A stretch of 64,000 nt of DNA. Source: a bacterium (GTDB lineage: Bacteria > Cyanobacteriota > Vampirovibrionia > Obscuribacterales > Obscuribacteraceae). Position 1 is the stretch's first letter. Every line of letters starts with the position of its first letter. The notes below the pieces were generated by a model, which worked only from the letters and a program-made list of their open reading frames with translations, was not told the origin of the DNA and made no database searches. Made by a program: the position numbers and the translations under genes. The DNA lies in contig JAGOSY010000019.1 in the NCBI GenBank assembly GCA_018062085.1, positions 1 to 64,000 on the forward strand. Direction: 5' to 3'. Shown here piece after piece: positions 16,270 to 25,621 of this stretch.

Positions 16270-18934
16270 CGGCATTCTCAAGGTGGTCTAGATTAGGAAT
16301 GCCTTCAATTGGCAAGGTAAACTTAAAGACAGCACCACCACCAGCTCGATTCTCTACCCAAATTTTACCACCGTGGGCTTCTACAATCCCGCTGCAAATG
16401 GCAAGCCCTAGCCCAACACCCGTGCGGTCAGAACGTTCCTCGCGAAAGAACTTCTCAAAGATTTTCTCTACGTTCTCAGGAGGAATTCCTGGCCCTCGAT
16501 CAGCTACTTCGATTTGAGCAATATGGTCTGACACTGAAGCACGTAAAACTAGTTCGGAACCATCCGGAGTGTACTTCAGAGCATTCTCGAGCAAGTTAAC
16601 CAGTACTTGCTGAATTAGTATTGAATCAACAGAAATCAAAGGCAAATCAGCTGAAATGAGAATTCGCACTTGCCGAGTCGTCAACCTCTCATCAACATAG
16701 TTTAGGGCGGCCCCAATGATTTCATCAATAGGGCACCACTCCTTACGCACCTTTAGATTGCCAGATTGAACCTTGGTCATGTCGAGCAAATTTCCTACCA
16801 AGCGATTGAGGCGTTCCGATTCATGAAAAATCTCAGAAGCCATGTCTCTACACTTCTCCACCGTCAGACTGGAAGACCCTTCCACAATTGTGCTCGCCGC
16901 ACCGGTGATAGTGGCAAGAGGAGTGCGCAAATCGTGGGATACTGAACTGAGCAAACTATTTCTTAGTTGCTCCGCCTTGACCTGCAAACGAGCACGTTCA
17001 TTGTCGTCAGCCAGTTGCGCCCGTTCCAGCGCTATCGCTATTTGATTGCCGAAGGTTTCTAGAAGATGCAACTGTTCAGGTGCAAGAAAGCGATCGACAT
17101 CAGCGGGTCGAATCGCCAACACTCCTATTACTGCCTTTGCCCCGAATAATGGAACATACAGCGCATTCGCCGCAGGAAGCGTATTGGTACCAAGACCAGC
17201 AGGTTGTTTATTCTTGAAAGACCAGACCGCCACACCAGCATCAAGATTTTCAAGAGGTACGAAAGCTTGCAATACAACTTCGACATTAGGCAAATAGACC
17301 GCCACTTTACTATCAAAAGTTTCAGCAATATGGCGTAGACCTATGGTGATTAAATCGTCTAAATTTAACGTAGATGACAATTCACGACTCATCAAATAGA
17401 GAGCTGCAGTGCGTCGCTCACGCAAACGTGCAGATTGCGCTTGTTGACGAATTCGAGCAGTCAGCGTACTGATCACCAGGGCAATTGTCAGCATAACAGC
17501 GAAGGTCACTAGGTACTGCGTATCAGAAACAGCGAAAGTATAGAAGGGAGGTACGAAAAAGAAGTCAAAACTGGCTACACTAATAACCGAAGCGAGAACA
17601 GCTGGACCACGCCCATACTGAGCGGCGACAATGACTATGCCGAGCATGTAAACCATGATTACGTTTGACGGCTCAAAATGACCGGTCATCAACGCAGCAG
17701 CAACTGTACACAGAGCAACAATCGCAGCTGACCAAGCATAGTATGCGGGCTTGCGCGATGGTCGCACTTTCTTCACCCACGGCACGGCAGCACCCTCGGC
17801 ATCACCAGTGATGACATACACATCAATCATGCCGCTCTTGCGCACAATCTCATCAACTATTGATCCACGAAGCACTTCCAACCAACGCGGTTGAGCAGGC
17901 TTACCAATAACAATCTTAGTAACATTGTTAGCACGAGCACAGCGCACAACTTCTTCACTGACATTCTCACCACTAAGTTCTAGAGTTTGAGCCCCTAGCT
18001 GTTCGGCTAAGCGAAGTGTCTGGACAACACGAGCCTTTTCACTGTCAGGTAGACGCAAATAGGCTGGAGTCTCGACAAATGCAACATACCATTTGGCCTT
18101 CAGAGCCACTGCCATACGCTTTGTCGCACGTACAAGTCGAATCGAAAGCGGACTATTGCTGACACAAACCAGCATACGTTCAGTGGTCGGCCAGAGCTCG
18201 TTGATTTGATGAACATGTCGATAACGCTGCATCTCGCCGTCTACATGCTCAGCGGTGTAGCGTAGTGCTAGTTCGCGCAGAGCAATCAGATTTCCCTTGC
18301 GAAAGAAATTGTTCAGGGCCGACTCCGCCCTTTCGCTGACATAAATTTTGCCATCGCGAAGGCGCTGAATTAGCTCATCTGGAGGCAGATCAACTAGTTC
18401 AAATTCAGCGGCACTTTCAAGCAATGAATCGGGAATTCGCTCATGAATTAGCACGCCTGTTATCTGCGAAACCACATCATGCAAGCTTTCGATGTGCTGC
18501 ACGTTCAAGGTGGAAAAAACATCTATGCCAGACTCAAGAAGTTCTTGAACATCCTGCCAACGCTTTGCGTGCCTAGAGCCCGGAGCATTGCTATGAGCCA
18601 ACTCATCTACAAGAATTAGCTGCGGCTTGCGCGCTAGGGCAGCGTCTATATCGAACTCAGCGAGGGTCGTTCCGCGATAATCGACAGAAACCCTTGGCAA
18701 AATCTCTAATCGCTCAAGCAGCAAAGCCGTCTCTGCACGACCATGAGTCTCAGCGCAACCTACAACGACATCGACTCCCTCGTCCTTTAACTTGCCGGCA
18801 GCTTGGAGCATTGAGTAGGTTTTTCCCACACCAGCTGACGCACCAAAAAATATCTTCAAATGACCGCGGCCCGTGCCTTCTTCTTCGCGAAGACGAGTCA
18901 ACAACAAACTGGGATCGGGGCGAGGGTCATTCAT
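16253..18934 (-). CDS. kdpD: osmosensitive K+ channel histidine kinase KdpD
   Basis: 893 residues, the standard length. N-terminal KdpD domain with Walker A GASAGVGKTYSML and DELAHSNAPGSRHAKRW; a universal-stress-protein-like domain (RMLVCVSNSPLSIRLVRATKR); four closely spaced membrane helices (DUF4118, about residues 405-500); a GAF domain; HisKA with phosphoacceptor His in SSVSHDLRTPLATITGA; and HATPase with N box LLENALKYTPDG, DRGPGIP and GVGLGLAICSGIVEAHGG. Senses low K+/c-di-AMP or turgor in other bacteria and phosphorylates KdpE. Begins 15 bp after kdpC. Confidence 0.97.
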   Translation of the reverse strand: MNDPRPDPSLLLTRLREEEGTGRGHLKIFFGASAGVGKTYSMLQAAGKLKDEGVDVVVGCAETHGRAETALLLERLEILPRVSVDYRGTTLAEFDIDAALARKPQLILVDELAHSNAPGSRHAKRWQDVQELLESGIDVFSTLNVQHIESLHDVVSQITGVLIHERIPDSLLESAAEFELVDLPPDELIQRLRDGKIYVSERAESALNNFFRKGNLIALRELALRYTAEHVDGEMQRYRHVHQINELWPTTERMLVCVSNSPLSIRLVRATKRMAVALKAKWYVAFVETPAYLRLPDSEKARVVQTLRLAEQLGAQTLELSGENVSEEVVRCARANNVTKIVIGKPAQPRWLEVLRGSIVDEIVRKSGMIDVYVITGDAEGAAVPWVKKVRPSRKPAYYAWSAAIVALCTVAAALMTGHFEPSNVIMVYMLGIVIVAAQYGRGPAVLASVISVASFDFFFVPPFYTFAVSDTQYLVTFAVMLTIALVISTLTARIRQQAQSARLRERRTAALYLMSRELSSTLNLDDLITIGLRHIAETFDSKVAVYLPNVEVVLQAFVPLENLDAGVAVWSFKNKQPAGLGTNTLPAANALYVPLFGAKAVIGVLAIRPADVDRFLAPEQLHLLETFGNQIAIALERAQLADDNERARLQVKAEQLRNSLLSSVSHDLRTPLATITGAASTIVEGSSSLTVEKCRDMASEIFHESERLNRLVGNLLDMTKVQSGNLKVRKEWCPIDEIIGAALNYVDERLTTRQVRILISADLPLISVDSILIQQVLVNLLENALKYTPDGSELVLRASVSDHIAQIEVADRGPGIPPENVEKIFEKFFREERSDRTGVGLGLAICSGIVEAHGGKIWVENRAGGGAVFKFTLPIEGIPNLDHLENADDQSA

Positions 18935-18949
18935 AAGTCACATAGTGGG

Positions 18950-19747
18950 TCACATCTTTGTAGACAACTGATCGAGGGCCAAATTTAGCTCTAAAACATT
19001 GACTCGACAGTCACCAAGTAAGCCAAAATCACGACCTTGCGTGTGCTCAGCTACCAATTTCTGCAATTGTTCTCGTCCCAGAGAACGAGCAGTGGCGACT
19101 CGTTCTATCTGCAGACGAGCAGCGGCCGGGCTAATATCTGGATCCAAGCCACTGGCAGAAGCAGTAACAATATCAACTGGAATTCTCTCTGAGTTCTTGT
19201 CTGCTGAGTTCTTGTCTCCCGAATTCTCACCTGCTGACTTTCCAGCTATCGAATTGTCCAACCTAAATGCTTCAGTCCGCTTCGCAACGATAGCCAAGAA
19301 ATCAGGATTTGTCGGCCCGAGGTTAGAGCCAGAAGAGGCAGTCGCATTATAAGCTGGAGTCGTCGACGAGGGCCGAGACCAGAAATATCTTGGCGATGAA
19401 AAAGACTGGCCCACAAGGCGAGAGCCAACTACTACACTTTTGCGGCCGAGACTTTTACTGCCCGCGCTAATTCTGTCGAAGCTCATACTGTCTACGTCAT
19501 TGCCAACGTTATGGCTAATCAAACTCCCTTCGGCTTGATGAGGAAACACCACCTGAGCCACAATCGTAACCAGAACTGGATATAGTAAACCAGTCAAAAG
19601 AGTAAAAATAGCAAACAATATGATTGCCGACTTTGCAAGTGATTGGGAAGCAGAGTCTAGCGCTGGTCGAGCAACTGAATCTGGCATGGCCGAAATTTCA
19701 GACGCGGCTGTAGTTGAAGAATTTGCTAGTGGTTCCCAGGCTGACAT
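18950..19747 (-). CDS. kdpC: K+-transporting ATPase subunit KdpC
   Basis: 265 residues, about 70 longer than usual KdpC. Start at ATG 19747, six bases after AGGAG. One N-terminal membrane helix (AIILFAIFTLLTGLLYPVLVTIV), VFPHQAEGSLI, GQSFSSPRYFWSRPSSTTPAYNA in two parts, and DISPAAARLQIERVATARSL: all standard KdpC landmarks. The extra length is an N-terminal Ser/Ala tail of about 35 residues and an insert (residues about 170-190) of near-repeats of GDKNSADKNS. KdpC stabilises the KdpA-KdpB complex. Confidence 0.93.
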   Translation of the reverse strand: MSAWEPLANSSTTAASEISAMPDSVARPALDSASQSLAKSAIILFAIFTLLTGLLYPVLVTIVAQVVFPHQAEGSLISHNVGNDVDSMSFDRISAGSKSLGRKSVVVGSRLVGQSFSSPRYFWSRPSSTTPAYNATASSGSNLGPTNPDFLAIVAKRTEAFRLDNSIAGKSAGENSGDKNSADKNSERIPVDIVTASASGLDPDISPAAARLQIERVATARSLGREQLQKLVAEHTQGRDFGLLGDCRVNVLELNLALDQLSTKM

Positions 19748-19771
19748 GATCATCTCCTATAGTATAAATTT

Positions 19772-21856
19772 CTAGACCAGTTTCAATCCACTCAAAAGCA
19801 TGTCAATTAATTTGATGCCAATGAACGGTGCAACAATGCCGCCAAGTCCGTATATAAGTAGATTGTCACGCAATAAGACAGAGGCCCCAACAGCGCGATA
19901 GCGTACTCCCTTGAGCGCCAAAGGCAGTAGAACGAGAATAATTAGGGCATTGAATACTACCGCCGACAAAACGGCACTCTGAGGCGAGACAAGCTGCATG
20001 ACATTGAGCTTGTTGAGCACAGGATAGGTACTGGCAAAAGCAGCAGGAATAATAGCAAAATACTTGGCAACATCATTGGCGATACTAAATGTTGTCAGCG
20101 CGCCACGAGTCATCAGCAACTGTTTGCCTATTTCCACAATCTCAATTAACTTAGTAGGACTAGAATCAAGATCAACCATATTGCAGGCCTCTTTAGCAGC
20201 CTGAGTACCCGTATTCATAGCTACCGCCACATCAGCCTGGGCTAGAGCAGGAGCGTCGTTAGTGCCGTCTCCAGTCATCGCTACCAATCGACCTCCAGCC
20301 TGAGCCTCACGAATCAGACGCAACTTCTCCTCGGGAGTAGCCTGGGCCAAGTAGTCATCCACCCCAGCCTCTGCTGCAATAGCAGCTGCGGTCAATGGAT
20401 TATCACCGGTAATCATTACGGTCTTAATTCCCATAGCCCGCAATGCAGCAAACCGTTCTTTAATTCCACCTTTAACAATATCTTTTAGTTGAACCACTCC
20501 GAGAACACGCCCTCGATCTGACACTACCAGCGGTGTGCCTCCTTGACGCGCGATATTGGCTACGGCATCGCGCACTTCTTCCGGATAGGTACCGCCTTGA
20601 TCGACCACATAAGCTTCAACGGCATCAGCAGCGCCTTTGCGAATTTCCCTACCATCATAGTTGACGCCACTCATTCTTGTCTGAGCAGAAAATGCTACAA
20701 AATCTGCGCCAAGATCTTGCATACTGCGCTCGCGGATAGCAAATTTCTCTTTAGCCAAGACCACAATACTTCTGCCCTCGGGAGTCTCATCAGCCAGAGA
20801 AGAAATCTGAGCTGCATCAGCAAGTTCGGACTCTGAAACACCCTTTGCTGGAACAAACAATGTGGCTTGTCTATTGCCCATGGTAATCGTGCCAGTCTTG
20901 TCGAGCAACAGCATATCGACGTCTCCCGCGGCCTCAACAGCTCGGCCAGACATAGCGATGACATTGGCTTTGATCAAGCGGTCCATACCGGCAATGCCTA
21001 TTGCGGAGAGCAAGCCACCAATAGTTGTTGGAATGAGGCAAACAAGCAACGCAACTAAGACAGTGAGCGAAACGGGCTGTCCATGAGAGACGCCTGCACT
21101 GTAGCTCGAAAACGGATATAGCGTAAAAGTAACGAGCAAGAAAACTAGTGTCAACGCCGCTAGTAAAATATTAAGGGCTATCTCGTTTGGAGTCTTCTGC
21201 CGTTCTGCTCCCTCTACCATGGCAATCATGCGATCAAGAAAAGTTTCTCCTGGATTTGCAGAAATTCTTACTATAAGCCAATCTGAGAGAATTCTAGTGC
21301 CGCCAGTTACGGCACTACGATCGCCTCCGCTTTCTCTAATTACCGGAGCACTTTCTCCAGTAATCGCACTTTCGTCAACTGAGGCCACTCCTTCTATCAC
21401 TTCGCCATCGCAAGGAATTATATCGGCCGCCTCAACCAAAATAATGTCACCCTTTCTTAGTTCACTAGCCGAAATCGAAGTGACAGCCGCGGTCAAAGAT
21501 GCTTCAGCCAACTTCTTGGCCACGACATCTTTGCGCGACTTACGCAAAGAATCGGCCTGAGCTTTTCCTCTTCCTTCGGCCATAGACTCGGCAAAATTTG
21601 CGAACAGGACAGTGAACCAGAGCCAAAGTGATATAGAAAAAATAAACCAGGGAGAGGCCTCGCTTTGATGAGAGAGAGCGGCAAAGAAAAGAAGGGTAGT
21701 TGTCACGCTACCTAGTTCCACCACAAACATTACCGGGTTGCGAGCCTGAACCCGAGGGTCGAGCTTGACGAACGAATCTAATACAGCTTTAGATAGAATT
21801 GCTGGATCAACAATCGAATTATTGTTAGTTCTTGTATGTGCTTTTGTATGAGTCAT
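19772..21856 (-). CDS. kdpB: K+-transporting P-type ATPase subunit KdpB
   Basis: 694 residues from ATG 21856. P-type ATPase landmarks: TGES (actuator), phosphorylated Asp in LLLDKTGTITMGN, KGAADAVEAYV, MITGDNPLTAAAIA, and TGDGTNDAPALAQADVAVAMNTGT. Hydrolyses ATP to drive K+ uptake through KdpA. The open frame continues upstream into kdpA, but that part is out of character; the 83-bp gap before ATG 21856 contains a 12-bp tandem repeat (GTCTTTGTTAGA, about three units). The ribosome-binding site is weak, so the exact start is less certain than the gene. Confidence 0.96.
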   Translation of the reverse strand: MTHTKAHTRTNNNSIVDPAILSKAVLDSFVKLDPRVQARNPVMFVVELGSVTTTLLFFAALSHQSEASPWFIFSISLWLWFTVLFANFAESMAEGRGKAQADSLRKSRKDVVAKKLAEASLTAAVTSISASELRKGDIILVEAADIIPCDGEVIEGVASVDESAITGESAPVIRESGGDRSAVTGGTRILSDWLIVRISANPGETFLDRMIAMVEGAERQKTPNEIALNILLAALTLVFLLVTFTLYPFSSYSAGVSHGQPVSLTVLVALLVCLIPTTIGGLLSAIGIAGMDRLIKANVIAMSGRAVEAAGDVDMLLLDKTGTITMGNRQATLFVPAKGVSESELADAAQISSLADETPEGRSIVVLAKEKFAIRERSMQDLGADFVAFSAQTRMSGVNYDGREIRKGAADAVEAYVVDQGGTYPEEVRDAVANIARQGGTPLVVSDRGRVLGVVQLKDIVKGGIKERFAALRAMGIKTVMITGDNPLTAAAIAAEAGVDDYLAQATPEEKLRLIREAQAGGRLVAMTGDGTNDAPALAQADVAVAMNTGTQAAKEACNMVDLDSSPTKLIEIVEIGKQLLMTRGALTTFSIANDVAKYFAIIPAAFASTYPVLNKLNVMQLVSPQSAVLSAVVFNALIILVLLPLALKGVRYRAVGASVLLRDNLLIYGLGGIVAPFIGIKLIDMLLSGLKLV

Positions 21857-21939
21857 TGCCTGGGTCTTTGTTAGAGTCTTTGTTAGAGTCTTTATTTGAA
21901 TCTTTCCCTTGATATTTATTTGAATCCATGACTGAGACT

Positions 21940-23736
21940 TTATTTGGTAAATATCATCTGAAGCTGTTCTACGATAGGTCCGAGCGCTAGAGCTGGAACA
22001 AAAGTCAGTCCACCGAAAATCACTACGACGCCAACAAGCAGCATGACGAACAACCAATTATCTGTACGCATGGTGCCCATGCTTGAAGGCACCGTCTTCT
22101 TCGCGACAAGCGAACCCGCCAAGGCAAGCACTGGAATAGCTAAGGCGTAGCGACCAACGAACATAGCAACACCCAGGGCATAATTATAGAATGGAGTATT
22201 GGCGCTAAGTCCAGCGAAAGCACTGCCATTATTATTTGATGCCGAAGAAAAAGCATAGAGAATTTCACTGAACCCGTGCGCTCCGCCATTAAGCACACTA
22301 GCGGTGCCAGCCTTAAGACTAACAGCTAGCGCAGTTCCCAGAAGAACGGCTAGGGGAGGAAAGAGGATAACCAGAGAAGACATTTTCATCTCAAAAGCTT
22401 CAATCTTCTTGCCTAGATATTCAGGAGTTCGACCTACCATCAAGCCGGCAATGAAGACCGTAATAATGGCAAAGACTAACATGCCATATAAGCCGGATCC
22501 GACTCCGCCGTATACCACTTCACCCAGCTGCATGAGCAGCATTGGTGCTAGACCAGCCAGCGGAGTAAAGGAGTCATGCATACTATTCACTGAGCCATTA
22601 GAGGCGGCGGTAGTTGCAACCGCCCATAGTGCCGAGTTAGCCACACCAAAGCGCACTTCCTTACCTTCCATGTTGCCTCCGCTGCTTTCAGATGAGGCAT
22701 TCTGCTCTATGCCCATAGTGGTAAAAGCCGGATTTCCAGCCTGTTCCGGTATGTAACACAAAGCAAAACAAGCAAGAAATATGACGGTCATAGCCGCCAG
22801 CAAAGCCATTCCATTTCTGGTGCTTTCCACCATCTTGCCGAAAGTCTGACAAAGAGCGACTGGGATAAGAAGAATTGCCAACAGCTCTAGGAAATTGGTA
22901 GTCGGTGTAGGGTTCTCTAGCGGATGGCTCGAATTGACGTTAAAAAAGCCACCCCCATTGGTGCCAAGCTGCTTGACAGCAATCTGCGAAGCGGCTGGAC
23001 CGCGAGCAATCTTATAGGCCGTGCTTGAACCAGAGTCAGCGGGAAAAGACGAAACTGACGGAGAAGACGAGGCAGCAATATTCAACTGCTCAAGAGGCTT
23101 GTACTCTGTATACCCGCCAAAAGTCTGCACCGTGCCCTGAGACACTAGCAAAATCGCTAGCACACTAGATAATGGCAACAGGACATAAATTACTGAACGA
23201 GTTAAATCGACAAAGAAATTACCTATTGTCGCTGTCTGCTGACGACTAAAAGCTCTGATCAAAGCTACCAGAACTGCCATCCCAGAGGCAGCTGAAAGAA
23301 AATTCTGCACAGTCAAAGCAAGCATTTGGGTGAGATAGCTCATCGTAGTCTCTCCACCGTAACCTTGCCAATTGGTATTACTAGCAAAGCTCACCGCAGT
23401 GTTGAAAGCACTGTCAGCGGACACCGCCCCCAGGCCTTCTAGATTACCTGGCAGAAACGACTGCAACCGTTGCACGGCATACGTAAATGTCATCCCCAGG
23501 AGGTTGAAAACTAGCATTGCCAGAGCGTATTCACGCCAACCCATTTCGCACTCAGGTTTAATGCCAGCAATGCGGTAGATCCATTTTTCGCTGGCATAGA
23601 ACGGCCTTTGCAGAGCATTAATCTCTTTTGGATGGAGTGAAGTTCCATAGACCATCGCCATGTAGTTCCCTAGTGGCACGGCCAAAACGAAAAGAACCAC
23701 AAGAAAGAAAATTATTTGCAAAATAGAGAAAATCAT
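21940..23736 (-). CDS. kdpA: K+-transporting ATPase subunit KdpA
   Basis: 598 residues with about ten membrane helices. Recognisable family sequence includes GTNGGGFFNVNSSHPLENP (one of the four selectivity-filter loops), SFASNTNWQGYGGETTMSYL and FVGRYALAIPVLALAGSLV. The K+ channel-like subunit derived from the SKT superfamily. Its ATG overlaps the kdpF stop by four bases (ATGA). Confidence 0.97.
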   Translation of the reverse strand: MIFSILQIIFFLVVLFVLAVPLGNYMAMVYGTSLHPKEINALQRPFYASEKWIYRIAGIKPECEMGWREYALAMLVFNLLGMTFTYAVQRLQSFLPGNLEGLGAVSADSAFNTAVSFASNTNWQGYGGETTMSYLTQMLALTVQNFLSAASGMAVLVALIRAFSRQQTATIGNFFVDLTRSVIYVLLPLSSVLAILLVSQGTVQTFGGYTEYKPLEQLNIAASSSPSVSSFPADSGSSTAYKIARGPAASQIAVKQLGTNGGGFFNVNSSHPLENPTPTTNFLELLAILLIPVALCQTFGKMVESTRNGMALLAAMTVIFLACFALCYIPEQAGNPAFTTMGIEQNASSESSGGNMEGKEVRFGVANSALWAVATTAASNGSVNSMHDSFTPLAGLAPMLLMQLGEVVYGGVGSGLYGMLVFAIITVFIAGLMVGRTPEYLGKKIEAFEMKMSSLVILFPPLAVLLGTALAVSLKAGTASVLNGGAHGFSEILYAFSSASNNNGSAFAGLSANTPFYNYALGVAMFVGRYALAIPVLALAGSLVAKKTVPSSMGTMRTDNWLFVMLLVGVVVIFGGLTFVPALALGPIVEQLQMIFTK

Positions 23737-23825
23737 GAAAAGCGCTCAGGTAGAACGAGGGCAATGAGCAAATAAATCATTAGAAGTGCGGAGATTGCCG
23801 CCGCGAGTATGTGAATCCAGGTCAT
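23733..23825 (-). CDS. kdpF: K+-transporting ATPase small subunit KdpF
   Basis: 30 residues, almost entirely one membrane helix: MTWIHILAAAISALLMIYLL then IALVLPERFS. The PERF ending and position directly before kdpA are diagnostic for KdpF, which stabilises the KdpABC complex. Four-base overlaps couple it to kdpA downstream (ATGA at 23733-23736) and to the small ORF upstream. Confidence 0.9.
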   Translation of the reverse strand: MTWIHILAAAISALLMIYLLIALVLPERFS

Positions 23826-23920
23826 TGTTTTAGTACCATCAATTTCGAACAAGCCCAAACCAAAGCAAAGGCAACAAGCCAAAGAATGAGAAAAAGCGAG
23901 CAACTATATAAATCAGCCAT
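23822..23920 (-). CDS. 32-residue membrane peptide, first ORF of the kdp operon
   Basis: Reads MADLYSCSLFLILWLVAFAL followed by VWACSKLMVLKQ: one membrane helix with a short basic cytoplasmic tail. Its TGA overlaps the kdpF ATG in the arrangement ATGA, the same coupling used between kdpF and kdpA, which argues that it is translated. I recall small unannotated ORFs of similar size and a xxCxxL ending before kdpF in other phyla, but cannot name a family. The ribosome-binding site is weak (GGCGGTG about eight bases upstream). A possible extra Kdp subunit or leader peptide. Confidence 0.6.
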   Translation of the reverse strand: MADLYSCSLFLILWLVAFALVWACSKLMVLKQ

Positions 23921-23963
23921 CTATACACCGCCAAGATTGTGATTATCATCAAACAACTGCCCG

Positions 23964-24014
23964 CGGCAAGAAGGCATCAAGATGCCCCCTATTTGCGTCA
24001 AGATTTCATCAAGA
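23964..24014 (-). promoter_or_regulatory. candidate KdpE boxes: four direct repeats on 11-bp spacing
   Basis: On the minus strand the octamer TCTTGATG recurs as TCTTGACG and TCTTGCCG. Plus-strand forms CGGCAAGA, CATCAAGA, CGTCAAGA and CATCAAGA start at 23964, 23975, 23996 and 24007: steps of 11, 21 and 11 bp, so all lie on nearly the same helix face. OmpR/PhoB-type regulators bind tandem half-sites 11 bp apart. They sit 44-94 bp before the first ORF of the kdp operon, with a GATAAT-like -10 (about 23940) between. Confidence 0.55.
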
Positions 24015-24122
24015 CCGATGCAAATTACCTTCAACGATTAATCTTCAGCGCATCCTGAGATCTTCAGCTCTCATTGAAAAGCTTCAGCACTTATTACGAC
24101 AAGAAACTTGACTAAATAGCCA

Positions 24123-24162
24123 CAGACAATTTCCCCAGCCTGAAAGCTGGGGACATTGTCTG
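24123..24162. terminator. strong hairpin between kdp promoter region and upstream kinase gene
   Basis: CAGACAAT (24123-24130) pairs with ATTGTCTG (24155-24162) and CCCCAGC (24133-24139) with GCTGGGG (24146-24152) around the loop CTGAAA, with a 2x2 internal loop. No T-run follows on either strand, so a rho-independent terminator is not certain. It lies 68 bp after the stop of the histidine-kinase gene 24230-25621. Around 24029-24088, CTTCARC repeats four times at 14-20 bp steps; meaning unknown. Confidence 0.5.
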
Positions 24163-24229
24163 GTTAAACTCTTGCGGCGGCCACCTCCACTCTAGACACC
24201 TACAAGCCAGGGGCTCGAGGTTCCGAAAA

Positions 24230-25621
24230 TCAAGTTAACCGATTAAAAGTCACAATTAGCAGAGTACCAACTCCGCTAGACGGCGTCTCAATAGTTACAC
24301 TGGCCCGATGAGAGCGAGCGATTTCACGTACAATCGGCAATCCAAGTCCACTTCCTTGCTCCCCCGTTCCAAGAACGCGGTAGAAGCGCTCAAAAACTCG
24401 CTCTCGCTCATCAATTGGAATGCCAGGCCCATCATCTTCAACCGCAAGCACTACCCCGTCATGCGCCAGAACACGCACGGTGACGTGACCACCGTGACCG
24501 GTATAGCGCAGCGCATTGTCAACTAGGTTCATCACAAGTTCGCTCACTGAGGCTGGATCACCTTCAATCAAGGCCGGCCCATCGGCCCCTTCAAACGCTA
24601 GGTCAATATCCTTTTCTATTGCTACGTTGACTAGATCTGACGCGGAGGCAGCCGCCACCTGATTCAAGTCAAAAGACTGTTTTGGCAAAATTGCAGCAGC
24701 ATTGGGCTCAGCCTTGGCCAAGGCCAGTAAGCGATTAACAAGATGTGTCATACGATTGACTCCATGATCAAGCTGAGTGACAGCTTGTTCCACTTCAGGA
24801 GCCTTAGCAAAGCCCTGTAACAACCCGATATAGGTCTTAAGCCCGGCTAGCGGCGTGCGCAATTGATGAGCGGCGTTGGCAACAAAACGGTTTTGGGTCT
24901 CGATGTCACTGCGCAGACGACCCAATAGCTCATTGATCGAATGAACCAGTGGACGCACCTCTTGTGGTGCACTCTCTGCCGAAAGCGGATGTAAGTCATG
25001 TTGCGACCGTCGCAATAGAGCTTCTTGCACATCTTTCAGGGGCTCAAGACCACGGCCAATACCAGACCAAATGGCGATAGCTCCGAGCAGAATGAAGAAA
25101 ATCTCTGGTGCCACCATACTCACAAGTAGCTCTTGAGCAAAGCGTTTACGTGCCTTCAAAGTTTCAGCAACTTGCACAATAAATGTCTCGCCTGGGCTTT
25201 CGGCCTCTGGCACCGGAACAAGAATAGAAGCCACCCTAACGGCAGTGCCATCAATAACGCCATCACTAAAGACAGGCAGAGCAAGCTTTAGCTGCTTAGG
25301 TAATGGCGGCATATTCTCGTCACCAGAAATACGCTCACGGTCAGGTGAAAGAATCTGATAATAGAAGCTATCCGTGTTATCGTGCCGGAGAATTGCGCGC
25401 ACATACGATGGCAAGTCAATTGAATATTGTCCACCCTTGTGAGTCGTGCGCACAGCAACAGAATCGGCCGAGTTTAACAATTCACGGTCATAGGTATCGT
25501 TAGCAAATGCCACAGACGTGTAATAGGCAAACGCCGTGGAGCCGAGCCATAATGCACTTAGAGGTAAAAGTAGCCAGGTTAGAAGCTGACCACGAATGGA
25601 ATTATTAACCGGTCTTTTCAA
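24230..25621 (-). CDS. two-component sensor histidine kinase (TctE/QseC-like)
   Basis: 463 residues. Membrane helices at about residues 12-32 and 160-182 enclose a periplasmic domain of about 130 residues of the 2CSK_N type (ANDTYDRELLNSADSVAVRT). Then a HAMP-like linker, HisKA with His in FVANAAHQLRTPLAGLKTY, and HATPase with LVDNALRYTGHG, DDGPGIP and GSGLGLPIVREIARSH. The TTG start at 25621 overlaps the response-regulator gene by 17 bp, with AGGT upstream; no ATG is available nearby. In relatives these sense carboxylates or peptides; the ligand here is unknown. Confidence 0.93.
   Translation of the reverse strand: MKRPVNNSIRGQLLTWLLLPLSALWLGSTAFAYYTSVAFANDTYDRELLNSADSVAVRTTHKGGQYSIDLPSYVRAILRHDNTDSFYYQILSPDRERISGDENMPPLPKQLKLALPVFSDGVIDGTAVRVASILVPVPEAESPGETFIVQVAETLKARKRFAQELLVSMVAPEIFFILLGAIAIWSGIGRGLEPLKDVQEALLRRSQHDLHPLSAESAPQEVRPLVHSINELLGRLRSDIETQNRFVANAAHQLRTPLAGLKTYIGLLQGFAKAPEVEQAVTQLDHGVNRMTHLVNRLLALAKAEPNAAAILPKQSFDLNQVAAASASDLVNVAIEKDIDLAFEGADGPALIEGDPASVSELVMNLVDNALRYTGHGGHVTVRVLAHDGVVLAVEDDGPGIPIDERERVFERFYRVLGTGEQGSGLGLPIVREIARSHRASVTIETPSSGVGTLLIVTFNRLT

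Noticed and set aside
21857..22057. N-terminal extension of KdpB overlapping kdpA
   Set aside because: Low-complexity frame over kdpA and a 12-bp repeat; ATG 21856 gives standard KdpB length.
23921..24229. c-di-AMP (ydaO) or other riboswitch before kdp
   Set aside because: Looked for a conserved riboswitch-like core and saw none; the structure present is a simple hairpin too far upstream.
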